This document shows positions 1-6,569 of a stretch of DNA of 8,800 nt, piece by piece. The notes under the pieces are model-generated. The model did no database searches. It worked only from the letters and a program-made list of their open reading frames with translations, and was not told where the DNA came from. The DNA comes from Candidatus Rokuibacteriota bacterium. GTDB taxonomy: Bacteria; Methylomirabilota; Methylomirabilia; Rokubacteriales; CSP1-6. A program made the translations under genes and the position numbers. Position 1 is the first letter of the stretch. Each line of letters opens with the position of its first letter. The DNA lies in the NCBI GenBank assembly GCA_003221435.1, contig QHRS01000205.1, positions 1 to 8,800 on the forward strand, in the 5' to 3' direction.

Positions 1-2
1 TC

Positions 3-1823
<1,821 letters not shown>

Positions 1824-1829
1824 CGGCGG

Positions 1830-2459
1830 GTGGAGTCTCTCTACGGTCTTCTCACCGGCGCGCCCGACGCGATTCAGGAGGCGATCCGGTGGGGAGGCTA
1901 CGGCGTTCTCGTCGCCATCGTCTTCACCGAAACCGGTCTGTTCGTCGGCTTGTTCCTTCCCGGCGATTCGCTCCTGATCGTCGCGGGACTGGTGGCCGCG
2001 GCCGGCGGGCTGAATATCTGGGCGCTGATCCTGCTCCTCGGCGCCGCCGCGATCGTCGGCGACAGCACCGGGTACGCGATCGGCTACCGCGCGGGCCCGA
2101 TGCTGTTCAGGCGCGAGCAGTCGCTGCTCTTCAATCCCAAGCACCTCGAGCGTACGCGGGACTTTTACGCCCGCCACGGCGCGAAGACGATCGTCATCGC
2201 GCGCTTTGTCCCGATCATCCGGACGTTCGCGCCTATCGTGGCGGGCATCGGGCAAATGGAGTACCGGCGCTTCATTTTCTACAATGTCGCCGGAGGTCTC
2301 GGATGGGTCACCAGCCTGACGTGCGCCGGGTACCTGCTCGGGAGGACGGTCCCGAACATCGGCTCGTACGTGCACATCGTGGCGATCGTCGTGATCGCGC
2401 TGTCGATGGTGCCGATCGTGACCGAGTACGTCCGCACGCGGAGGCATCGTTCCGCCTAG
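1830..2459 (+). CDS. DedA-family (SNARE-associated/VTT) membrane protein
   Basis: A 209-residue polytopic membrane protein of the DedA family. Members are linked to undecaprenyl-phosphate or phospholipid translocation, envelope integrity and proton-motive-force homeostasis. The family signature is clear: FTETGLFVGLFLPGDSLL at 32-49 and ARFVPIIRTFAPIVAG at 124-139. Acidic residues E34 and D46 and arginines R125 and R131 occupy the positions that correspond to the essential E39, D51, R130 and R136 of E. coli YqjA/YghB (known family data). Length is typical. The start is GTG at 1830, only 6 bp after the pyrophosphatase stop. The purine-rich GGGGGAAG that ends that gene supplies the ribosome binding site, so the pair is probably cotranscribed. 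Which lipid it handles cannot be read from the sequence. Confidence 0.93.
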   Translation: MESLYGLLTGAPDAIQEAIRWGGYGVLVAIVFTETGLFVGLFLPGDSLLIVAGLVAAAGGLNIWALILLLGAAAIVGDSTGYAIGYRAGPMLFRREQSLLFNPKHLERTRDFYARHGAKTIVIARFVPIIRTFAPIVAGIGQMEYRRFIFYNVAGGLGWVTSLTCAGYLLGRTVPNIGSYVHIVAIVVIALSMVPIVTEYVRTRRHRSA

Positions 2460-3277
2460 CGCTAGCGCTGTGGCTCGGCCGCCGGGTCGGCGACATCCTG
2501 TATGCCCTCCTCCCCGGCCGGCGCCGCATCGCCCTCGAGAACCTGGCCATCGCATTCCCCGATCGCCCGGCGGGCGAGCGGCGCAAACTCTGCCGCGCCT
2601 CGTTCGAGCACGTCGGCATGATGCTGGCCGAGACCTGCGTCCTGCTCCTCTCCGATCCGGCCCGCATGCTATCGCGGGTCAGCGTCGAAGGGCTCGAGCA
2701 CCTGACGGCGGCCGCGACGACGCCGGGCGGCGTCCTCATGCTGACGGCGCACTTCGGCAACTGGGAGTTGCTCGGCCTCGCGCACACTCTCTCGGGACTG
2801 CCGCTGACGGTGGTCGTTCGGCCGCTCGACTCGGTCCTGCTGAACCGGCTGGCTGAGCGCTTGCGCGCCCGCACCGGCACCGAGCTGATCGCGAAACGGC
2901 GGGCGCTTCGCCCTGTGCTCGAGGCGCTCCGCCGCGGGCGGATGGTCGGGATCCTGCTCGACCAGAACACTGCCCGCGGCGAGGGCGTCTTCGTCCCGTT
3001 CTTCGGCCGGCCGGCGAGCACGTCCCGGAGTCTCGCGCTCCTGTCGCTTCGCACGGGACGGCCCATCGTGCCGGTCTTCATCCACCGCGAGCAGGACGGC
3101 CGGCACCGCATCCTGGTCGAGCCCGCGCTCGTCGCGCCGGCGGCGAATTCGCCCGAAGCGGCGATCGTCGAACTGACGGCCGAATGCGCGCGACGCACCG
3201 AGGCAATGATCCGTCGCTGGCCCGAACAATGGTTCTGGCTGCACCGGCGGTGGCGCACGACGCCCTCCCGCTCGTGA
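2438..3277 (+). CDS. LpxL/HtrB-like lysophospholipid or lipid A acyltransferase, start codon missing
   Basis: Inner-membrane acyltransferase of the LpxL/HtrB (LPLAT) family, which transfers acyl chains to lipid A precursors or related lipids. The sequence shows the family order: LLPGRRRIALENLAIAFPD near the N-terminus, the catalytic HX4E motif in TAHFGNWELLG (His codon 2750, Glu codon 2765), ILLDQN, then VFVPFFGRPASTSRS and PIVPVFIHRE. About 280 residues are recognisable, slightly short of the usual 290-310. The frame stays open far upstream, but that part is only an Arg-rich shadow of the DedA gene. No ATG, GTG or TTG lies in frame between GTG 2321 and ATG 2618, and similarity begins near 2450. 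I placed the 5' end at 2438 as an estimate. The stop TGA overlaps GTG 3274 of the next gene. Substrate is unknown; lipid A is inferred from the family. Confidence 0.85.
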   Translation, partial: AEASFRLALALWLGRRVGDILYALLPGRRRIALENLAIAFPDRPAGERRKLCRASFEHVGMMLAETCVLLLSDPARMLSRVSVEGLEHLTAAATTPGGVLMLTAHFGNWELLGLAHTLSGLPLTVVVRPLDSVLLNRLAERLRARTGTELIAKRRALRPVLEALRRGRMVGILLDQNTARGEGVFVPFFGRPASTSRSLALLSLRTGRPIVPVFIHREQDGRHRILVEPALVAPAANSPEAAIVELTAECARRTEAMIRRWPEQWFWLHRRWRTTPSRS

Positions 3278-3927
3278 CCCGGCTCGCGACCGTTGCCGCG
3301 GCGGCGCTCTGGCTGTCCGCCGCCATCGCGGGTGGCGCGGAGCCGCCGCCCTTCGAGTCGTACCGCGCTGCCCTCGATCGCGGCGACGCCGGCATCGTGG
3401 ACGGTCGGGCGTACATCGAGCGGCGGAAGCCGGACGAGCCCGACCTCCCGCTGAAGGACGTCGCGCTCACGCTCGTTCCCTACTCCGAGATGCTCTTGGT
3501 CGAGCTCGAGGGCGTCAAAGGGCACGCGCGCGATTCGCTGGACACGTATCGGGCGGCGGCGCTTCGGGTCAGGCGGCTGCAGGAGGCGTACGAGAAGACC
3601 GTCTGGGAGGCCGGGGCCGCGGACCTCGTGCAGTCGAGCCTCGTCGGCCCGAACGGCCGGTTTTCATTTGCCGATGTGGCGGCCGGACAGTGGCTGCTCT
3701 GGGCGCGCCACGAAGCGCTCCGCTCGGTGGCCGCACGGAAGCCGAAAAAGGGTGACAAGGAGAGTTTCGCGTTGGGCCCGAAGCTGGTCGGCTACCGGAC
3801 GGCAAGCTTCTGGGTCATTCCGGTCACGGTGAGCGGTGGCGTGGCGTCCACGATCGAGCTGACAGACCGCAACATCTGGTTCACCGGCGTGATCGAGGAA
3901 ACGCTGCGGCAGGACACCGCCCCGTAG
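3274..3927 (+). CDS. Exported hypothetical protein with possible carboxypeptidase-regulatory-like fold
   Basis: A secreted protein of 217 residues that I do not recognise by name. I chose GTG 3274 because it overlaps the acyltransferase stop (GTGA) and gives a compact signal peptide: Thr-Arg, a hydrophobic LATVAAAALWLSAAIAGG, then AEP as a likely cleavage site. ATG 3229 or 3184 in the same frame would add a long Arg/Ala-rich extension inside the upstream gene. The mature part contains GIVDGRAYIERRK, a central amphipathic segment rich in Arg and Glu (around DTYRAAALRVRRLQEAYEK), then GRFSFADVAAGQWLLWARHEA. The last pattern resembles the second half of a carboxypeptidase-regulatory-like beta sandwich; this is a weak inference. 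It is the last gene of the pyrophosphatase-DedA-acyltransferase run and ends inside a strong hairpin. Confidence 0.8.
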   Translation: MTRLATVAAAALWLSAAIAGGAEPPPFESYRAALDRGDAGIVDGRAYIERRKPDEPDLPLKDVALTLVPYSEMLLVELEGVKGHARDSLDTYRAAALRVRRLQEAYEKTVWEAGAADLVQSSLVGPNGRFSFADVAAGQWLLWARHEALRSVAARKPKKGDKESFALGPKLVGYRTASFWVIPVTVSGGVASTIELTDRNIWFTGVIEETLRQDTAP

Positions 3928-3947
3928 CCAAGGCGGTGTCCTGCCGC
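3906..3947. terminator. Perfect 16-bp hairpin between convergent genes
   Basis: Arms GCGGCAGGACACCGCC (3906-3921) and GGCGGTGTCCTGCCGC (3932-3947) are exact reverse complements around a 10-nt loop that holds the stop codon of the exported protein. The minus-strand gene ends 21 bp beyond it, so the hairpin could stop transcription from both sides. There is no T run on either side, so it is not a textbook intrinsic terminator. It may act with Rho or protect 3' ends. Confidence 0.7.
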
Positions 3948-3967
3948 GACAGGGTGGGTGCCGCGAG

Positions 3968-4216
3968 CTACTTGCTCTTGGCCGCGCAGGGATTCTTGGC
4001 GGTGCCCATCTTCTTCGCGCTGCCGCCGGCCTTCACCATGACGCTCTGCGCGACAGCCTTGCCGTCGTGCTCCATGTACCGGACATGAACCGAATCGCCC
4101 GGCTTGATGTCGGCGGCCGTGATCGCCTTGCCGCCCTTCTTGACCATCGTCTTGTCGTCGATGGCAAAGGTCCACTCGGCTTCCTTAGCGTCCTTGCCCC
4201 TGCCCTGTTTACCCAT
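3968..4216 (-). pseudogene. C-terminal part of a small secreted protein, separated from its signal peptide by a frameshift
   Basis: An 82-residue reading frame if begun at ATG 4216; it stays open upstream to 4324 but without sensible content. It encodes EAEWTFAIDDKTMVKKGG, then AADIKPGDSVHVRYMEHDGKAVAQSVMVKAGG and a Lys-rich tail with NPCAAKSK. The alternating strands with PGDSVHVRY look like a small beta-barrel of the kind seen in DUF5666-like exported proteins; this is inference. It has no signal peptide of its own. The signal peptide is found just upstream in another frame (4209-4382), which ends 8 bp inside this ORF. A +1 change of frame, or a small out-of-frame deletion, near 4216-4230 would join them. 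Either the gene is broken or the sequence has an indel here. Separate translation from ATG 4216 by coupling is possible but would leave the domain in the cytoplasm. Confidence 0.65.
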
Positions 4217-4382
4217 GACCACTGCCGTTGGCGTTCTTGGTAGCCGCCATCGGCATCTTCCTGGCTTCGGCCGGCTTCTCCATCTTGCCCTTGTCCTCGG
4301 CGTTCTTCTCATCAGCCAAGGCATGACCGGCGAAGCCCGTCATGAAGGCTACGGCGGCAAACAAAACGAGTAACTTCTTCAC
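4209..4382 (-). pseudogene. Signal-peptide half of the same small secreted protein
   Basis: A 57-residue frame from GTG 4382, preceded by GGAGG with a 10-nt gap. It begins MKKLLVLFAAVAFMTGF and continues to AGHALA, a textbook Sec signal peptide with an ALA cleavage site. A charged, Lys/Glu/Ala-rich linker follows (DEKNAEDKGKMEKPAEARK) and the frame ends at TAA 4209-4211. The linker should lead into the beta-strand domain that lies in the other frame (3968-4216). The good ribosome site, signal peptide and upstream promoter argue that the gene was recently functional or still is. Orthologues as I recall them carry a longer strand (of the GTVKS...VVV type) at the junction, so a deletion of some 28-29 bp is one explanation. 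That detail is from memory. Confidence 0.65.
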
Positions 4383-4564
4383 GTGAGTGAGCCCTCCACT
4401 TACGTTTGTTTCAGGTTAACTGCCTCCCGCCCCACCACCGTACGGCCTCGCGTTGTAGAGACACCTCCCTTCGGTAACCGCCCGGCAAATTTACCAAAAT
4501 TGCAGCATCCACTCTATTCCGCCCAGACCGTCCGGTCAAGGAGTTTGACCCATGCCCCTCCAGA
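4383..4564. other. Divergent intergenic control region
   Basis: About 180 bp between two genes that point away from each other. It carries the promoter pair described at 4490-4539 and, at 4538-4543, an AAGGAG ribosome site 8 nt before ATG 4552. A short inverted pair, GGTAA (4473-4477) and TTACC (4491-4495), lies in the leader of the minus-strand gene. I looked for known riboswitch cores and recognised none. Confidence 0.5.
4511..4539 (-). promoter_or_regulatory. Sigma70-like promoter facing the small secreted protein
   Basis: On the minus strand TTGACC (plus coordinates 4534-4539) is followed after exactly 17 bp by TAGAGT (4511-4516), five of six and four of six matches to consensus. Transcription would start near 4504 and leave a leader of about 120 nt before GTG 4382. 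The surroundings are more AT-rich than the rest of the window. A much weaker plus-strand pair, TTTACC (4490-4495) and TCTATT (4513-4518), overlaps it and could serve the transglycosylase. Confidence 0.45.
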
Positions 4565-4790
4565 ATGGTAAAAACGGATCAGTCCTTCTACCTTATGGCT
4601 ATTCGAGCCATATCGTTCCCTATACGGGTCGTGCTCCTGCTCACCCTGGTCCCTGTCAGCCCGGGGTTCGGGGTGGCCGAGGTGCGGTCTGACGAGCCAA
4701 TCGTCGAGCACGCCGCGCTCCCGCCTCCTCCGGCGGATGCCCCCGCCCCCGTCGCGTCCGTAGAACAGCCGCTCGACACAGTTGGTGACG
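4565..4790 (+). pseudogene. Signal peptide and Pro-rich linker of the MltD-like transglycosylase, out of frame with its catalytic domain
   Basis: Frame from ATG 4565, or ATG 4595, encoding a Sec-type signal peptide (AIRAISFPIRVVLLLTLVPV), then a linker with PPPPADAPAPVASVEQPLD. After about 4790 this frame becomes an Arg-rich shadow, while the transglycosylase continues in the next frame. Joining the two needs one base skipped between about 4775 and 4790. The best ribosome site, AAGGAG at 4538-4543, is correctly spaced for ATG 4552, not for 4565 or 4595. That ATG reads MPLQNGK in a third frame and would enter this one if the run of five A at 4569-4573 were one base shorter. I treat this as the 5' end of the gene that continues to 5858. 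Confidence 0.6.
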
Positions 4791-5858
4791 ATCGGCGACC
4801 CCGGCCCGGCCAGAGGGCTGAGTGCGCCAGAAGAAGGGGTCGTCGACCCCCTGGTGGATGCGTTTCCCGAATACCCGCTAGTGTCCAATGACCGGATTCA
4901 ATACTTCGTGGAGCGCTTCACCGGCTCGCGGCGGGAGGTAATCGAGCTGTGGCTCAATCGCTCGCGCCGCTATCTCGGCATGATCCGCGAGACGCTCCGC
5001 AAGCATGGCTTGCCGGAAGACCTGGCGTTCACGGCGATGATCGAGAGTGGCTTCAATCCGGTCGCGGTCTCGCGCGGCGGCGCGAAAGGCCTCTGGCAGT
5101 TCATGGCGAAGACCGCGCGCAATTACGGGCTTCGCGTGGATCGATGGGTCGACGAGCGGCTCGATCCCGAAAAGTCCACCGTCGCGGCGGCCGCCTACTT
5201 CCGCGACCTGTACAAGCAGTTCGGGTCCTGGTTCCTCGCGCAGGCCGCCTATAACGCCGGCGAGGTGAAGGTCGCGCGTGCTATCAAGCTGACGCGCACG
5301 ACCGATTTCTGGGAGCTGGCGCGGAGTCGGCACCTCCGCGCAGAAACAAAGGACTTCGTCCCCGCGATCCAGGCGGTGACTCTGATCGGCCGTGACCCCG
5401 ATCGATACGGCTTCGAGGTCGCCGCGTATGAGTCGCCGCGCTTCGAAACCATCCGCGTCCCGCCGTCGACCGACCTCAGGCAGCTCTCCCGGAGCGCCGG
5501 GCTGCCGCTCGCGGCGCTTCAGAGGTGGAACCCAGAACTCTGGCGCAGCATGACGCCGCCCGGTTCTTTCTATGACCTGAAGGTGCCGGAGGCCTCGAAG
5601 GAGGGCGTCGGCCTGGCGATTCTGGCCGGGAAGGCCTCCGTCGGGCGTGGCGTGATCTCGAAGGCCAAGAGGGTCCACATCGTCCGCCAGAACGAGACCA
5701 TCAGAGGAATCGCCACGAGGTACGGCCTCAGCGTGAAGGATCTCGTGCGCTGGAACGACCTCGCGAGCGGGGACCGGATCCGACCTGGTGACCGCATCCG
5801 CGTCATCAACGTGCCGGCCTCCGCCACGAACAAAAACGAGCAGGCCTGGGTTCGTTGA
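4782..5858 (+). CDS. mltD: MltD-like membrane-bound/periplasmic lytic murein transglycosylase with LysM domain
   Basis: Cleaves the MurNAc-GlcNAc bond of peptidoglycan to leave 1,6-anhydro ends; acts in the periplasm. Counting from TTG 4782 (the only start available in this frame), residues 40-75 are the MltD-type lead-in with RFTGSRREVIELWLNRSRRY. The SLT domain follows: the catalytic Glu is E88 in MIESGFNPVAVSRGGAKGLW, then QFMAKTARNYGL, DPEKSTVAAAAYF and AQAAYNAGEVKVARAI. A middle region of about 90 residues leads to a LysM repeat at about 298-342 (VHIVRQNETIRGIATRYGLS, then WNDL and PGDRIRVI) that binds glycan strands. The TTG is probably not the true start. The signal peptide lies upstream in another frame (4565-4790), and a frameshift or base error separates them. 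E. coli MltD has more LysM copies, so this is a shorter relative. Confidence 0.9.
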   Translation: MVTIGDPGPARGLSAPEEGVVDPLVDAFPEYPLVSNDRIQYFVERFTGSRREVIELWLNRSRRYLGMIRETLRKHGLPEDLAFTAMIESGFNPVAVSRGGAKGLWQFMAKTARNYGLRVDRWVDERLDPEKSTVAAAAYFRDLYKQFGSWFLAQAAYNAGEVKVARAIKLTRTTDFWELARSRHLRAETKDFVPAIQAVTLIGRDPDRYGFEVAAYESPRFETIRVPPSTDLRQLSRSAGLPLAALQRWNPELWRSMTPPGSFYDLKVPEASKEGVGLAILAGKASVGRGVISKAKRVHIVRQNETIRGIATRYGLSVKDLVRWNDLASGDRIRPGDRIRVINVPASATNKNEQAWVR

Positions 5859-5911
5859 CTGACGGAATCCGGCGGCCCACCGCGCTTTCCATCTAGCCGC
5901 CTTTCGCAGCA

Positions 5912-5930
5912 ACCGGCTTCGAGCGCCGGC
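5912..5930. repeat. Quasi-palindrome at left edge of repeat copy 1 (core TTCGAGC)
   Basis: ACCGGC (5912-5917), core TTCGAGC (5918-5924), GCCGGC (5925-5930). The core is the exact reverse complement of the core in the matching element at 6415-6433. The 142-bp identity starts exactly at the right arm. Confidence 0.8.
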
Positions 5931-6066
5931 TACTGCGACAGGCTCGCAGCGCAGCCCGAGCCAGTACCGCACTGAACAACGCGAACAGGTGGCTCGACTC
6001 GGGAGGCCCGTATGGCCGAGACGCTCACCCGTCGTCGGTTCCTCGGCAAAACCGGTTTCATCGCCT
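5925..6066. repeat. 142-bp perfect direct repeat, copy 1
   Basis: Identical base for base by eye to 6428-6569, at an offset of 503 bp. It includes the leader, the GGGAGG ribosome site and the first 18 codons of the downstream nitroreductase-like gene. It begins at the right arm of a GCCGGC palindrome and ends between the codons for Ala18 and Cys19; the next base matches by chance. No terminal inverted repeats or transposase are present. Confidence 0.95.
6012..6066 (+). pseudogene. Truncated 5' copy of the Tat-exported nitroreductase-like gene
   Basis: Starts with the same GGGAGG-cccgt-ATG as the intact gene and encodes the same 18 residues, MAETLTRRRFLGKTGFIA, including the twin-arginine motif. 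After base 6066 similarity stops at once. The frame remains open for about 290 more codons, but these are high-GC noise. They cross the hairpin region and then read repeat copy 2 and the real gene out of phase. The ribosome site is intact, so a short Tat-tagged nonsense product could in principle be made. Confidence 0.8.
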
Positions 6067-6192
6067 CATCGGCGCGGAGCCTCCAAGTCCGTCTGTCGGC
6101 CACGTGGTTCCTTGCCGCGTGCGTCCGCACCGCTTGGGTTGTGTCCTCAGAGCGCGTGAAAGAATCGTCGCGACCGGTGGCCGGTGGGGGGT

Positions 6193-6224
6193 GTCGGGGC
6201 GGAGCGGCGCTCGCTCCCCCCGAC
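6193..6224. repeat. Inverted repeat, 13-bp stem with one bulged base
   Basis: GTCGGGGCGGAGCG (6193-6206) pairs with CGCTCCCCCCGAC (6212-6224) around a 5-nt loop; the only flaw is one bulged C in the left arm. It lies seven bases before the next hairpin. Confidence 0.7.
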
Positions 6225-6230
6225 GTTGAC

Positions 6231-6255
6231 TCAGTCGGAAACGCGGTCCGACTGA
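6231..6255. repeat. Inverted repeat, perfect 9-bp stem
   Basis: TCAGTCGGA (6231-6239) and TCCGACTGA (6247-6255) are exact reverse complements around AACGCGG. It could be an operator-like dyad or the second stem of an RNA that begins with the 6193 hairpin. Confidence 0.7.
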
Positions 6256-6315
6256 TGTCGCGCTGGAAACTCCGGATGACGGTGTCGGCGAGGACGCCCG
6301 GCGGCCCGGCTCTGC

Positions 6316-6324
6316 TGGTACAAT
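6316..6324 (+). promoter_or_regulatory. Candidate extended -10 promoter for the nitroreductase-like gene
   Basis: TGGTACAAT combines a TGn extension with a five of six match to TATAAT (TACAAT). No -35 match is visible 16-18 bp upstream. Transcription would begin near 6331 and leave a leader of about 185 nt that includes the two hairpins at 6358-6422 before ATG 6515. Confidence 0.35.
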
Positions 6325-6357
6325 GCAGGACGCCTCAATCAGGCCCTGGGCTAGACA

Positions 6358-6388
6358 CTCGGAGGGGGCCTCGACGGCCCCCTCCGAG
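6358..6388. terminator. Perfect 13-bp GC-rich hairpin, terminator-like
   Basis: CTCGGAGGGGGCC (6358-6370), loop TCGAC, GGCCCCCTCCGAG (6376-6388). The stem is perfect and very stable, but C-rich sequence follows it and not T. If it terminates, it separates anything transcribed upstream from the nitroreductase gene. It could also be a leader structure or a dispersed palindromic repeat. Confidence 0.55.
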
Positions 6389-6403
6389 CCTCCCCCAGGC
6401 CGG

Positions 6404-6422
6404 GCGCCGGCAAAGCCGGCGC
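6404..6422. repeat. Perfect 8-bp hairpin with AAA loop
   Basis: GCGCCGGC (6404-6411), AAA, GCCGGCGC (6415-6422). It shares its right arm with the palindrome at 6415-6433, so the two structures exclude each other. Repeated GCCGGC units of this kind resemble REP-type elements. Confidence 0.6.
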
Positions 6423-6433
6423 TCGAAGCCGGC
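6415..6433. repeat. Palindrome at left edge of repeat copy 2 (core GCTCGAA)
   Basis: Perfect arms GCCGGC (6415-6420) and GCCGGC (6428-6433) enclose GCTCGAA. Taken as a whole, 18 bases are the reverse complement of 5913-5930. The left arm also pairs with 6404-6411 across an AAA loop, so two alternative hairpins compete. Confidence 0.8.
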
Positions 6434-6569
6434 TACTGCGACAGGCTCGCAGCGCAGCCCGAGCCAGTACCGCACTGAACAACGCGAACAGGTGGCTCGA
6501 CTCGGGAGGCCCGTATGGCCGAGACGCTCACCCGTCGTCGGTTCCTCGGCAAAACCGGTTTCATCGCCT
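6428..6569. repeat. 142-bp perfect direct repeat, copy 2
   Basis: Second copy, in front of and running into the intact gene at 6515. The offset from copy 1 (503) is not a multiple of three, so a reading frame entering from copy 1 is out of phase with the gene. Confidence 0.95.

Larger units (their letters stand above)
6067..6427. other. 361-bp hairpin-rich noncoding stretch between the direct repeats
   Basis: No frame on either strand gives a recognisable protein. The stretch holds at least four inverted repeats (6193-6224, 6231-6255, 6358-6388, 6404-6422) and an extended -10 promoter-like box at 6316-6324. Its left part (6067-6190) is featureless to me. No transposase, integrase or insertion-sequence ends are visible. 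It could be the original leader region of the downstream gene, a small inserted element, or sequence joined wrongly in assembly. Confidence 0.6.

Noticed and set aside
2470..2856. GTG 2470 as a start for the acyltransferase
   Set aside because: It is in a different frame from the HX4E motif and gives a Pro/Arg-rich shadow.
4552..4692. 46-residue ORF with the best-spaced ribosome site in the divergent region
   Set aside because: The residue pattern is not protein-like beyond the first few codons. The ribosome site is better explained as that of the transglycosylase with a frame error in the A run.
6226..6254. TTGACT at 6226-6231 as a -35 box
   Set aside because: No acceptable -10 box lies 16-18 bp downstream, and the box runs into the 6231-6255 hairpin.
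5925..6569. Composite transposon or insertion sequence bounded by the 142-bp repeats
   Set aside because: No transposase frame, no terminal inverted repeats and no short target duplication. The repeats are gene leader sequence, not insertion-sequence ends.
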